Shown here: piece by piece, positions 52,740 to 63,131 of the stretch
Layout of the letters: every line of letters begins with the position of its first letter
Numbering within the stretch: position 1 is the first letter of the stretch
From: Rhabdonatronobacter sediminivivens
Lineage (GTDB): Bacteria; Pseudomonadota; Alphaproteobacteria; Rhodobacterales; Rhodobacteraceae
NCBI RefSeq assembly: GCF_013415485.1
Contig: NZ_JACBXS010000003.1
Location: 62,001 to 126,000, forward strand
Direction: 5' to 3'
Length of the DNA: 64,000 nt
Notes under the pieces: model-generated
Told to the model about the DNA's origin: nothing
Database searches by the model: none
The model's input: only the letters and a program-made list of their open reading frames with translations
Position numbers and translations under genes: made by a program

Positions 52740-53714
52740 TCAGAATCCGTCCACCAGCGCGCGCAGCCGGTCCACGAAGGGGGTCTGGTCGCGCCATTCG
52801 GCATCCCAGCGTTCGACGATATCGCCAAAGAACCCGGGGCCGACGGCTTCGGTCACCTGCACGCCCGGTTCGGCTTTCAGCCGCTCCAACTTGTCGGCCT
52901 CTTCCTCGACAAAGCGGTCGATGGTGCGGTCGCAGTGCATCTGGGTGGCGTCCGTGATGATGGCGCGGTCGTCCTCGGACAGGCTGCCCCAGACGCGGGC
53001 CGATACCAGCGCCACCATGGCGAACATGTGGTGGTTGGTTTCCATCAGGTGCGGCGCGTGGTCATGGTAGCGGAAATTGATGATCGATTCGAAATCCATG
53101 TCGATGGCATCGATCTGCGCATTGGCCAGCGCGTCATAGACCTGCGTCAGCGGCATCGGCGCGGGGGCGGCGCCGAACATCTCGAAGAAGCTGCGGATCG
53201 GCGGGGCGGGGGTGATGCGAAAGCGCATGCCGCGCAGATCGGCGGCCGAGTCCACCGGCGCGCGGGTGACAAGCTGGCGCATGCCGGTCATGGCATAGCA
53301 CAGCCCCACGGTGCCGGTGGCGCGCGGCAGGGCGTCCAGGATCTCGCGCGCGTCATCCGAGCGCAGGACGCGCGCGGCATCGGCGATATTGTCCACCAGG
53401 AAGGGCGCATGCAGCGCGGCCATGTCAGGCACGCGGGTAGTGATCTCGGCGGTGGTCAGCCAGGCCATGTCCAGCGCGCCGGTCTGCATCTGCTGCAGCA
53501 TTGCCGCTTCATTCCCCAGTTGCCCCGAGGGGAAGGCCGCCACCGTGAAACGCCCGTCCGAGAGTTCGGCCAGCGTGCCGGAGAGTGCTGCGACCTCCTG
53601 ATTCCAGACATGCACGGGCGGGGTGATCAGGCCCAGTCGGAATTCGCGCTCCTGCGCGGTGGCGGGGAGCGCCAGCAACAGCGCGCCAAGGGCGGCAAGG
53701 GTGGTGCGGATCAT
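52740..53714 (-). CDS. TRAP transporter substrate-binding protein (DctP family)
   Basis: 324 residues. The signal peptide ends at ATAQ near residue 21. The core has FRLGLITPPVHVWNQEVAAL at the N-terminus and LRGMRFRITPAPPIRSFFEMFGAAPAPMPLTQVYDAL, where the Arg binds the carboxylate of the ligand. The operon begins with the PF06684 gene 28 bases upstream, which hints that the imported solute is an amino acid or related acid. Confidence 0.92.
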   Translation of the reverse strand: MIRTTLAALGALLLALPATAQEREFRLGLITPPVHVWNQEVAALSGTLAELSDGRFTVAAFPSGQLGNEAAMLQQMQTGALDMAWLTTAEITTRVPDMAALHAPFLVDNIADAARVLRSDDAREILDALPRATGTVGLCYAMTGMRQLVTRAPVDSAADLRGMRFRITPAPPIRSFFEMFGAAPAPMPLTQVYDALANAQIDAIDMDFESIINFRYHDHAPHLMETNHHMFAMVALVSARVWGSLSEDDRAIITDATQMHCDRTIDRFVEEEADKLERLKAEPGVQVTEAVGPGFFGDIVERWDAEWRDQTPFVDRLRALVDGF

Positions 53715-53742
53715 GGGCGTGGGTCCTTTGGGATGGGGCCGC

Positions 53743-54327
53743 TCAGCGCAGCCCGTCATGGGCAGAGATATCCTGCACCCGCAGCCCGCCGACGCGGGCA
53801 TGGGGCCGGGGGCCGGTGGTCATTACCAGCATCAGCGCCAGTTCATTGGCGCGCGGGGCGTCGTTCAGGCCGACCTCCATCGCGTCATAATGGCTGCGCA
53901 CATAGGAGGCGTTGATATGCGTCACCGGCACGTCCAGCCGCGTGCCTGCCCCGCCCAGCTTCTTGGTCGAGGGCACGATGGCACGCGCCGTGCCCAGCAC
54001 CTCGCGCATGCCCCAGCCGCCGGGTTCATGCCACAATGCCGCGTGTTCCAGTTCGCCATTCTCGCCGGCGATGGCGCCCTTGCCGTAGCCCTGCACCTGC
54101 GCGGGATCACCACCCAGCATGTCCACCATGCGCTGCGCCATGGCGCGGCCCAGGGGTTTGAGGGTTTCAACGAAGGGCAGGATGTCAGGCTCATATCGCC
54201 CGGCAAAGGGGTTGGCGATGACCGTGACCATGGCCAGCTTTCGCTGGGGCAGGCCATTGGCCGGGCCACCATCGTGAAACAGCTCTTCGAGCTGGAGCGC
54301 CTGCTTGCGGATGCGCAGATCGGACAT
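53743..54327 (-). CDS. Amino acid synthesis family protein (PF06684, formerly DUF1185)
   Basis: 194 residues. MVTVIANPFAGRYEPDILPFVETLKPLG and the central GKGAIAGENGELEHAALWHEPGGWGMRE are the family signatures, followed by HINASYVRSHYDAMEVGL. The biochemical role is undetermined despite the family name. No signal peptide or membrane segment. It is the first gene of the operon with the TRAP transporter genes, so it probably works on the imported solute. Confidence 0.85.
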   Translation of the reverse strand: MSDLRIRKQALQLEELFHDGGPANGLPQRKLAMVTVIANPFAGRYEPDILPFVETLKPLGRAMAQRMVDMLGGDPAQVQGYGKGAIAGENGELEHAALWHEPGGWGMREVLGTARAIVPSTKKLGGAGTRLDVPVTHINASYVRSHYDAMEVGLNDAPRANELALMLVMTTGPRPHARVGGLRVQDISAHDGLR

Positions 54328-54415
54328 GGCGTTTCCTCCGTTCCCATGGGGAAGCCGGGCCTTGCAAATCTGGACACGGGTTGTGCCTGCTGCCGCAGGG
54401 AATGTCCAGCCTTGT

Positions 54416-54469
54416 GGCGGGGTGCGGCAAAACGTCCGGGGTGGCGGGATGCGGCGAAACGTCCGGGGC
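54416..54469. repeat. Two-copy 27-bp tandem repeat
   Basis: Units at 54416-54442 and 54443-54469 differ at three positions and share the core AAACGTCCGGGG. They lie in the 164-bp gap between the PF06684 gene and the usp gene. The function is unknown; they could be regulator sites or slippage products. Confidence 0.6.
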
Positions 54470-54491
54470 GGCCCGGGCGCGGGACGAAGGT

Positions 54492-54953
54492 TCAGCCCTT
54501 GGCGATCTCTTCCAGCTTGTCGCGGGGCAGGTCGCCGGGAACGATCAGCACCGGCACCGGCAGCGCGCCCGAATTGCGCGCCAGATGCGTGACCAGCGGC
54601 CCCGGCCCGCGGTTGTCCGTGCCCGCGCCCAGCACCAGGATGCCGACCTGCGGGTCTTCGGTGATCTGGGCCATGAGTTGTTCGACCGGGTCGCCTTCGC
54701 GGATGACCAGTTCGGGGGTGACGCCCTGCCGGTCACGCATCCATTTGGCATAAACCTCGAAATGGGCTTCGATGCGCTCGCGCGCTTCGGCCCGCATCAG
54801 GTCGGCCACGCCCATGAAATGCTGGAATTCCTCGGGCGGGATGACCGACAGGATCTGAACGCCATACCCCGTGCGGGCGGCCCGAAGGGCGGCGAAACGG
54901 ATCGCGTTCAGGCATTCCTTGCTGTCGTCCAGAACCACCAGAAACTTGCGCAT
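54492..54953 (-). CDS. Universal stress protein (UspA family)
   Basis: 153 residues. FLVVLDDSKECLNAIRFAALRAA is the first strand and helix, and VGILVLGAGTDNRGPGPLVTHLARNSGALPVPVLIVPGDLP holds the ATP-type loop G-x2-x-G and the closing strand. ATG 54953 begins at MRKFLVV; the 11 residues upstream in frame are not needed. It is divergent from hutH with 310 bp between them. Confidence 0.92.
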   Translation of the reverse strand: MRKFLVVLDDSKECLNAIRFAALRAARTGYGVQILSVIPPEEFQHFMGVADLMRAEARERIEAHFEVYAKWMRDRQGVTPELVIREGDPVEQLMAQITEDPQVGILVLGAGTDNRGPGPLVTHLARNSGALPVPVLIVPGDLPRDKLEEIAKG

Positions 54954-55200
54954 CTTTCCCCCGGCAAGCCACGCCCTTGATGCCATATAACTTCATGGCA
55001 CGGGCAGGGCATTGGTTTTTATCGTTTTTTCCCCAACCTCGAAGATTGGCATGATCCGACGGATTTGTAAATCACCTGCATGGGATCTGCCGCACCGTCC
55101 CCAGGTGCGGCGCCAATCCCTTGGCACGGCGCTGCGGGCTCGGCGCCACCGACCGGTCCCTCATCCTGGCCAGAGATTGCAGGGCGGGGCGAGAACCGGA
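54954..55200. other. Intergenic region between usp and hutH
   Basis: No coding frame that looks real. It contains an AT-rich stretch near usp (GCCATATAACTTCATGGC at about 54981-54998, TTTTTATCGTTTTTTCCCC near 55016), a palindrome GATTTGTAAATC at 55062-55073 and a hairpin GCCGCACC-N7-GGTGCGGC at 55089-55111. The hutH promoter itself follows at 55201. Confidence 0.5.
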
Positions 55201-55229
55201 TTGACTCGGAAATAATGTGCATACATAAT
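55201..55229 (+). promoter_or_regulatory. hut promoter with HutC-like dyad
   Basis: TTGACT (55201-55206), a 17-base spacer and CATAAT (55224-55229) form a good housekeeping-sigma promoter 35 bases before the hutH ATG. The dyad ATGTGCATACAT (55215-55226) overlaps the -10 element and has the TGT-N4-ACA form of GntR/HutC operators, so urocanate-responsive repression is likely. Confidence 0.62.
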
Positions 55230-55263
55230 ATTGCCAGAACCACTTCAGCACGGAACATGCGCC

Positions 55264-56798
<1,535 letters not shown>

Positions 56799-56802
<4 letters not shown>

Positions 56803-57593
56803 GCATCGAGGTCACACGCGGGGAAAGCCCGCTGGTGCTGGGGCTGCCCCACACCGGCACCGATCTCCCCCCTGAGATTGCCGCCCGGCTGAACGATACC
56901 GGCCGCGTCCTGGCCGATACCGACTGGCATATCCATACCCTGCATGACGGGCTGGCCGCGGGCGTGACCACCGTGCGCCAGACCCTGCACCGCTATGTGA
57001 TCGATGTGAACCGCGACCCCACGGGCGCCAGCCTCTATCCGGGGCAGAACACCACCGGGCTGGTCCCGCTGACCGATTTCGATGGCACCCCCATCTGGTC
57101 CGACCCGCCCGATACGGCCGAGATCACCGCCCGCCGCGCCGCGCATCACGCCCCCTACCACGCCGCCCTGCGCGCCGAGCTGGACCGTGTTCGCGCCCGG
57201 CATGGGGTGGCGATCCTCTATGACTGCCACTCCATCAGGTCAAAGATCCCGTTCCTGTTCGACGGCACCCTGCCGGACTTCAACATCGGCACCGACAATG
57301 GCACCACCTGCGCCCCCGCGGTGCAGGCCACCGTGACCGATATCTGCGCCGCCGCGCCGGGGTTCAGCCATGTGGTGAACGGCCGGTTCCGGGGCGGGTG
57401 GACCACCCGGCATTACGGCCGCCCCGACAGTGGCATCCATGCGATCCAGATGGAACTGGCGCAATCCGCCTATATGCAGGAGTGCCCGCCCTGGGACTGG
57501 GACGCCGCCCGCGCCGCGCGGCTGCGCCCGGTGCTGGCGCGCATCCTGAATGCGCTCATCGACCTTGCCCCCCGCCTGAGGAGCCAGCCATGA
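56799..57593 (+). CDS. hutG: N-formylglutamate deformylase
   Basis: 264 residues of the FGase family (PF05013). [13 protein letters not shown] at the start and [18 protein letters not shown] near 140 are the zinc-site blocks. It hydrolyses N-formylglutamate, the last step of the five-enzyme route via HutF. It overlaps both neighbours by ATGA, implying a tightly coupled hutHGU operon. No hutF or hutI gene is present, although this route requires both. Confidence 0.95.
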
Positions 57594-59275
57594 CCAACCC
57601 CCGCCACAATGCCCGTGACATCTACCCCCCCACCGGCGCCGAGATCAGCGCGAAAACCTGGCTGACCGAGGCGCCCCTGCGGATGCTGATGAACAATCTG
57701 CACCCGGATGTGGCCGAGAACCCCCATGAACTGGTGGTCTATGGCGGCATTGGCCGGGCCGCCCGCACATGGGAGGATTTCGACCGCATCTGCGCCGCCC
57801 TGCGCGACCTGGAGGGCGACGAGACCCTGCTGGTGCAATCGGGCAAGCCGGTGGGCATTTTCCGCACCCATGCCGACGCCCCGCGCGTGCTGATCGCCAA
57901 TTCCAACCTGGTGCCGCATTGGGCCACATGGGAGCATTTCAGCGAACTCGACCGCAAGGGGCTGATGATGTACGGGCAGATGACCGCGGGAAGCTGGATC
58001 TACATCGGCACGCAAGGCATCGTGCAGGGCACCTATGAGACCTTTGCCGAGGCCGGGCGCCAGCATTACGGCGGCGATCTGACGGGGCGCTGGATCCTGA
58101 CCGCCGGTCTGGGGGGCATGGGCGGCGCGCAGCCGCTGGCCGCCGTGATGGCCGGGGCCTGCTGCCTGGCGGTGGAATGCGATGAGACCCGCGCCGATTT
58201 CCGCATCCGCACCCGTTATTGCGACGCCAAGACCCATGATCTGGACGAGGCGCTGGCGATGATCGCCGACTGGACCGCGAAGGGCGAGGCCAAGTCGGTG
58301 GCGCTGATCGGCAACGCTGCCGAAATCTTCCCCGAACTCGCCCGCCGCATGCAGGACGGCGGCCCGCGCCCCGACATGGTCACCGACCAGACCTCGGCCC
58401 ATGACCCGGTGCATGGCTATCTGCCGCTCGGCTGGACCGTGGCCGAGTGGCGCGCGCAGCAGGAGAGCGACCCGAAGGCGGTGGAAGCGGCCGCGCGGGC
58501 CAGCATGAAGACCCATGTCGCCGCGATGGTGGATTTCTGGAACGCGGGCGTGCCGACGCTGGACTATGGCAACAACATCCGCCAGGTCGCGCTTGAGGAA
58601 GGGCTGGAAAACGCCTTTGCCTTCCCCGGTTTCGTGCCCGCCTATATTCGCCCGCTGTTCTGCCGGGGCGTCGGCCCGTTCCGCTGGTGCGCGCTTTCGG
58701 GCGATCCCGAGGACATCTACAAGACCGACGCGCGCATGAAGGAGCTTTTCCCCGACAATACCCATCTGCACAACTGGCTGGACATGGCCCGTGACCGCAT
58801 CGCCTTTCAGGGCCTGCCCGCGCGGATCATGTGGATCGGGCTGGGGGACCGGCACCGCGCCGGGTTGGCGATCAACGAGATGGTGCGCAATGGCGAATTG
58901 AAAGCCCCTGTGGTGATCGGGCGCGACCATCTGGATTCAGGCTCGGTCGCCTCTCCCAACCGCGAGACCGAGGCGATGCTGGACGGGTCCGACGCGGTCA
59001 GCGACTGGCCGCTGCTGAATGCGCTCCTGAACACGGCCAGCGGGGCCACCTGGGTCAGCCTGCACCATGGCGGCGGGGTCGGCATGGGGTTCTCGCAGCA
59101 TTCGGGCATGGTGATCGTCTGCGACGGCAGCGAGGACGCCGACCGCAGGCTGGAGCGGGTGTTGTGGAATGACCCGGCCACTGGCGTCATGCGCCATGCC
59201 GATGCGGGCTATGACATCGCCCGCGATTGCGCCCGCGACCACGGGCTGCGCCTGCCGGGACTACCGGGCACCTGA
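57590..59275 (+). CDS. hutU: Urocanate hydratase
   Basis: 561 residues, the family length. It converts urocanate to 4-imidazolone-5-propionate using tightly bound NAD+. The NAD site [12 protein letters not shown] is near residue 175, and the strictly conserved [21 protein letters not shown] is near 490. ATG 57590 overlaps the hutG stop. The last gene of the hut operon, convergent with the ScfR gene 56 bases away. Confidence 0.98.
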   Translation: MTNPRHNARDIYPPTGAEISAKTWLTEAPLRMLMNNLHPDVAENPHELVVYGGIGRAARTWEDFDRICAALRDLEGDETLLVQSGKPVGIFRTHADAPRVLIANSNLVPHWATWEHFSELDRKGLMMYGQMTAGSWIYIGTQGIVQGTYETFAEAGRQHYGGDLTGRWILTAGLGGMGGAQPLAAVMAGACCLAVECDETRADFRIRTRYCDAKTHDLDEALAMIADWTAKGEAKSVALIGNAAEIFPELARRMQDGGPRPDMVTDQTSAHDPVHGYLPLGWTVAEWRAQQESDPKAVEAAARASMKTHVAAMVDFWNAGVPTLDYGNNIRQVALEEGLENAFAFPGFVPAYIRPLFCRGVGPFRWCALSGDPEDIYKTDARMKELFPDNTHLHNWLDMARDRIAFQGLPARIMWIGLGDRHRAGLAINEMVRNGELKAPVVIGRDHLDSGSVASPNRETEAMLDGSDAVSDWPLLNALLNTASGATWVSLHHGGGVGMGFSQHSGMVIVCDGSEDADRRLERVLWNDPATGVMRHADAGYDIARDCARDHGLRLPGLPGT

Positions 59276-59331
59276 GGCGCGGGCCTGCCATCCGCAGCCG
59301 TCATCCGCAGGCGGCGTTCGTAACGCCTGGC

Positions 59332-60753
59332 TCAGCCCTGAAAGGTATCGTAGCGCGTGGCGCCGCGGCGGTGTTCATCCACCGGCGCGGTCAGGATGGT
59401 GGCGTGATGGGCGCGCTGTTCGCAACCCACCCTGGGACAGACCCGGCAGTTGATCCCGATCGGCGTGGCATGGGCATCGCCCAGGGACATGCCCTCGGCA
59501 TAGCCCAGGTCGGTGGCGTGTTCCACGGTGCAGCCCATGGCAACCGCCAGGCGGTTGTCCTGGCCGTGGCGCTCGAATGTCGGCCGGTCCACCGTGCGCG
59601 AGATCACGAAATAGCGCGATGCATCCGGCATTTCGACAAGCTGCGGGATGATTCGCCCGGGCGTGCGAAAGGTCATGTGCACATCCATGCGCGGGCAGGC
59701 GCCGCCATATTCTGCCAACTGGAAATCGGTGGCGTTGAACCGCTTGGTCACATTCCCTGCCTTGTCGATTCGCAGGAAGAAGAAGGGCACCCCATGCGCC
59801 CCGTCCCGCTGCAGCGTGGTGGCGCGGTGGCAGGCCTGTTCGAAACTGACGCCAAACCGGGTGGCCAGATGGTCGAAGTCATACTTGCTGTCGCGCGCCT
59901 CGGCCAGAAAGGCGCCGTAGGGCATCAGCACCGCAGCGGCGAAGTAATTGGCCAGCTCCACCCGGCAGCGGGCGCGCCCCTGCGGGCTGTTGAGCGCCGC
60001 ATCGGTCAGCAGCTCTTCGATCACCTTTTCGTATTCTATCAGGCCAAGCACATGAACCAGCTGGAAAATCCGGTTGGGATGGTCCAGCGCCTCGGACAGC
60101 AGCAATTCGGCGCGGGCTTCGTCATACTGGCGCAGGGTGCGGGGCAGATCGGCCACCCTGACCAGTCGCACGATGATCTTGTGCGATGCATGCAACCGCG
60201 CCTTCAGCGCCGCATACAGGTCATCCGATGCCGGCGCAGGCCCGCCCCAGAAGCTTTCGGCCGCAGCTTCAAGCGCGGGAAAATGGTTGCGGTTGCGGCG
60301 AAAGTAATTGTGGACCACAGCCTCGGGGGCGCTGTTGAGCAAGGGTTCATCCGCCCCCATGCCCGCGGCGATCACCTGGATCTGGTCCATCGCCGCCTGA
60401 TAGGCATGGTGAAGCTGTGCAAAGGCTGACAGCATGCGCGGTGCATGGGCCAGCGCGCCGCGAAGTTCCTGCAGGTCCGGGCGGGTGGAATCGAAGATGG
60501 GGTCCTGCAGGATGCCGCGCAGATCGGCCAGCCGGGCGCCGGTGTCCTCGTCGGTGATCTCGCGCCAGTCCACGCCATAGACTTCCAGCAGCCGCAGCAT
60601 GACCGACACCGACACGCTGCGCTGGTTGTTTTCCAGCAGGTTGACATAGGCCGCGCTGATCCCCAGCGCCTTGGCCATTTCGGCCTGGGTCTGGTCGCGC
60701 TCCCGGCGCAGCCGCCGCAGATGGGGTCCGATGAAGGTCTTGCGTGCTTGCAT
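59332..60753 (-). CDS. Short-chain fatty acyl-CoA regulator family protein (ScfR)
   Basis: 473 residues. An N-terminal HTH_3 (about 8-62: LRRLRRERDQTQAEMAKALGISAAYVNLLE) binds DNA; a long helical region and an IrrE-like domain follow (VELANYFAAAVLMPYGAFLAEAR near 265); the C-terminal domain has a Cys cluster (INCRVCPRVGCEQRAHHA). PccR, MccR and RamB of this family sense acyl-CoA levels and control propionyl-CoA, isocitrate lyase or glyoxylate genes. It is divergent from an aminotransferase gene over a TGTAAA-N8-TTTACA dyad and probably controls both. Confidence 0.92.
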   Translation of the reverse strand: MQARKTFIGPHLRRLRRERDQTQAEMAKALGISAAYVNLLENNQRSVSVSVMLRLLEVYGVDWREITDEDTGARLADLRGILQDPIFDSTRPDLQELRGALAHAPRMLSAFAQLHHAYQAAMDQIQVIAAGMGADEPLLNSAPEAVVHNYFRRNRNHFPALEAAAESFWGGPAPASDDLYAALKARLHASHKIIVRLVRVADLPRTLRQYDEARAELLLSEALDHPNRIFQLVHVLGLIEYEKVIEELLTDAALNSPQGRARCRVELANYFAAAVLMPYGAFLAEARDSKYDFDHLATRFGVSFEQACHRATTLQRDGAHGVPFFFLRIDKAGNVTKRFNATDFQLAEYGGACPRMDVHMTFRTPGRIIPQLVEMPDASRYFVISRTVDRPTFERHGQDNRLAVAMGCTVEHATDLGYAEGMSLGDAHATPIGINCRVCPRVGCEQRAHHATILTAPVDEHRRGATRYDTFQG

Positions 60754-60802
60754 GTGGTATACCCAATACTGTTGGGTTTACAATATTACCGATTCCCGGG
60801 TC

Positions 60803-60822
60803 TGTAAATCCTCGCGTTTACA
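60803..60822. promoter_or_regulatory. Candidate ScfR operator TGTAAA-N8-TTTACA
   Basis: Perfect 6-bp inverted repeat with an 8-bp spacer in the 141-bp divergent spacer between the ScfR gene and the aminotransferase gene. A third TTTACA half-site is at 60777-60782. The arrangement resembles paired boxes reported for the family (TTTGCAAA for PccR) without the same sequence. Confidence 0.6.
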
Positions 60823-60894
60823 GCAGAACCTGATTTCACTTCACGGATTGGCGCATCTGGGGCATGGCTGGGCCAATCTTGAGGAGGATCCCCC

Positions 60895-62097
60895 ATGAAA
60901 ACCGGCCTGTCGCATCTTTACATCCCCGGCCCCACCAACCTGCCCGAAGACGTCCGCCGCGCCCTGGCGGTGCCCATGCAGGACCACCGCGCGCCCGAAT
61001 TCGCAGCCCTGGTCACGCCCCTGTTGCAGGACCTCAAACCCGTATTCGGCACCACCGAAGGGACCATACTGCTTTATCCCGGGTCCGGCACCGGCGCCTG
61101 GGAAGCCGCCATCGCCAACACGCTGAACCCCGGCGACAAGGTGCTGATGGCGCGCCACGGCATGTTCTCGACCCTCTGGGCGGAAATGGCCACGCGGCTG
61201 GGTCTGCAGGTGGAACTGGTGGATGTGCCCTGGGGCGCCCCCTGCCCGGTGGAAACCTTTGCCCGCATCCTGGCCGATGATTCCGAACACAGCATCCGCG
61301 CGGTATTCGTGACCCAGAACGAAACCGCGACCGGGGTGGCCTCGGATGTCGAGGCCGTGCGCGCCGAAATGGACGCCTGCGGCCATGACGCGCTCCTGTT
61401 CGTGGACGGCGTGTCGTCCGTGGCCTCGGTTCCGTTTGAAATGGACGCCTGGCGCGTGGATCTGGCCATCGCCGGCAGCCAGAAGGGGCTGATGTGCCCC
61501 GCCGGACTGGGGGTGCTGGCGCTCAGCCCGCGGGCCCTGGCCCTGGCCGAGACCAATACCATGCCGCGCGCCTATTTCCACCTGGGCGATATGGCCAATG
61601 CGCATGCAGCCGGAAGCTTCCCCTACACCCCGCCCGCACCGATTCTGCACGGGCTGCGCGCCGCGCTGGACCGGCTCAATGCCGAAGGGCTGGACAATGT
61701 CTATGCCCGCCACGTGCGGCTGGCCCGCGGTGTGCGCGCCGCGGTCGAGGCATGGGGTCTTCGCTGCGTGGCGGAAAGCCCGGCTTGTGCATCGAACACC
61801 GTGACCGCCATCTACACCCCCGATGGTGTGGATGCGCGCGAGGTCATCGCCATCGCCCGCGACCAGTTCAATTGCTACTTCGGCGCCGGGCTGGGGCCGC
61901 TGGCCGGGCGGGCCTTCCGTATCGGTCACCTGGGTGACCTGAACGAAGGCATGTGCCTGAGCGCCCTGTCCATCGCCGAGATGGCGCTCAATGCCGCTGG
62001 CGCGCGTATCCCTTACGGGTCCGGCGTGGCGGCTGCGCAGCAGGTCTATGCCCCGGCGCCCGGGCAGTCCGCGCGCCCGGCTATCGCTGCCGAATGA
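60895..62097 (+). CDS. PLP-dependent glyoxylate aminotransferase (aspartate/serine/alanine-glyoxylate type)
   Basis: 400 residues of class V fold type I. The PLP lysine is Lys197 in GSQKGLMCP; other conserved parts are HLYIPGPTNLPEDVRRAL, NETATGVASD, FVDGVSSVASV, and RIGHLGDLNE. Candidates are serine-glyoxylate transaminase or the aspartate-glyoxylate transaminase BhcA of the beta-hydroxyaspartate cycle; the rest of the bhc genes are absent. GAGGAGG at 60881-60887 stands eight bases before the ATG. The divergent ScfR gene suggests a link to C2/C3 acid metabolism. Terminated by the palindromic repeat at 62159. Confidence 0.9.
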   Translation: MKTGLSHLYIPGPTNLPEDVRRALAVPMQDHRAPEFAALVTPLLQDLKPVFGTTEGTILLYPGSGTGAWEAAIANTLNPGDKVLMARHGMFSTLWAEMATRLGLQVELVDVPWGAPCPVETFARILADDSEHSIRAVFVTQNETATGVASDVEAVRAEMDACGHDALLFVDGVSSVASVPFEMDAWRVDLAIAGSQKGLMCPAGLGVLALSPRALALAETNTMPRAYFHLGDMANAHAAGSFPYTPPAPILHGLRAALDRLNAEGLDNVYARHVRLARGVRAAVEAWGLRCVAESPACASNTVTAIYTPDGVDAREVIAIARDQFNCYFGAGLGPLAGRAFRIGHLGDLNEGMCLSALSIAEMALNAAGARIPYGSGVAAAQQVYAPAPGQSARPAIAAE

Positions 62098-62158
62098 TCC
62101 CCCAGGGCCAGCAGACCGGCCCATCAGCTTCCCTGCGCGGCGCAGCCATGCGCCGCGC

Positions 62159-62209
62159 AGCGCCCCCAAGGCGCGCGGGGTGGGCGGGTGGGCGCGGCTT
62201 GGGGGCGCT
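62159..62209 (+). repeat. 51-bp palindromic G-quadruplex hairpin repeat, copy C
   Basis: Opposite orientation to copies A and B. Arms AGCGCCCCCAAG (62159-62170) and CTTGGGGGCGCT (62198-62209), a G/G mismatch, inner stem CGCGC/GCGCG and a G-rich loop on the plus strand with four G3 tracts (62077-style spacing T, C, T; 62177-62192). TTTT follows at 62209-62212, so on the plus strand it can act as a terminator for the aminotransferase gene. Confidence 0.9.
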
Positions 62210-62274
62210 TTTCTGACCTTCGGCCACAGGCGCGCGGCATCCCTGCATGCCCCGGCGGAACATCCCGGCAGTTC

Positions 62275-63063
62275 TCAGGCCTCGGGGCGTGTGGTCATGT
62301 CCACCAGGCTGCCGTCACGGTCGGCTGCCAGCAGCGCCTGTTCCGCGCCGATCACATGATCCGCTGCCAGACTTGCGGCGGCATCGGTATCGCCGGACAG
62401 AATGGCTTCCAGGATCTGGCGGTGCTGATCCCAGACCACCGCGCCGCGGCTGGCATGGGTCAGCACCCCCACCATGACCCGGCGCAGGAAATTCCAGTGC
62501 ATTTCCGCCGTGGGGCCGATCAGCGGGTTGCCTGACAGTTCATACAGCAGGGCATGGAATTCGGCATCATGGGCAACGGCCTCGGCGGCTCTGCCGGCTT
62601 TCAGCGCGGCATCACCGGCGGCAAGGATGGCCAAGCCGCGCTGTTCCACCTCTGCACGAAACCCGGGCTGCCGGTTGGCGCGGTCGGCCACCAACCGTGC
62701 CGCCAACTGGTCCAGAACCATGCGAATCTGATAGTGATGCGCCATGCGCGAAGCATCGATCGGCGCCACATACAAGCCGCGGCCACCGCGTTCGACTACC
62801 AGCCCGTCATTCTTCAGCAGGGCCATGGCCTGTTGCACCGGCTGGCGGGAGACGCCCAGCATATTTGCAATATCTTCCTGCACCAGTGCGGTCCCTGGGG
62901 CCAGGGTGCAGTCGCGGATACTGTCGCGCAGGGCGGTATAGACTTGTTCGCTGCGGCTGGGGGCGGTCTGCAATGGGCGCAAGGTCTGACTTCCTGTTCC
63001 AGGCCAGGTCACGGGGTCCGGGGGCTGTGGTCTGACCGTTGCCGCGCCGCGCCCTGATGACAT
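62275..63063 (-). CDS. GntR-family transcriptional regulator with FCD domain
   Basis: 262 residues. A winged HTH spans about 38-105 (YTALRDSIRDCTLAPGTALV, MLGVSRQPVQQAMALLKNDG) and an FCD effector domain about 110-245 (HDAEFHALLYELSGNPLIG with metal-ligand Asp/His). FadR-type regulators usually sense organic or amino acids. It starts 68 bases after the choV-type gene on the same strand and may be its regulator. Convergent with the aminotransferase gene. The first 35 residues are low complexity, so the true start may be later. Confidence 0.9.
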   Translation of the reverse strand: MSSGRGAATVRPQPPDPVTWPGTGSQTLRPLQTAPSRSEQVYTALRDSIRDCTLAPGTALVQEDIANMLGVSRQPVQQAMALLKNDGLVVERGGRGLYVAPIDASRMAHHYQIRMVLDQLAARLVADRANRQPGFRAEVEQRGLAILAAGDAALKAGRAAEAVAHDAEFHALLYELSGNPLIGPTAEMHWNFLRRVMVGVLTHASRGAVVWDQHRQILEAILSGDTDAAASLAADHVIGAEQALLAADRDGSLVDMTTRPEA

Positions 63064-63131
63064 TCTGTTTTCTTGACCATAGCGCCGCAGCGGTCAAGGC
63101 CATCACCACCCGGCGCGCTGTCTGCAGCGGC

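Noticed and set aside
60895..62097. Calling the aminotransferase BhcA of the beta-hydroxyaspartate cycle
   Set aside because: The sequence fits, but bhcB, bhcC, bhcD and bhcR are not adjacent, and serine-glyoxylate enzymes share the same motifs.
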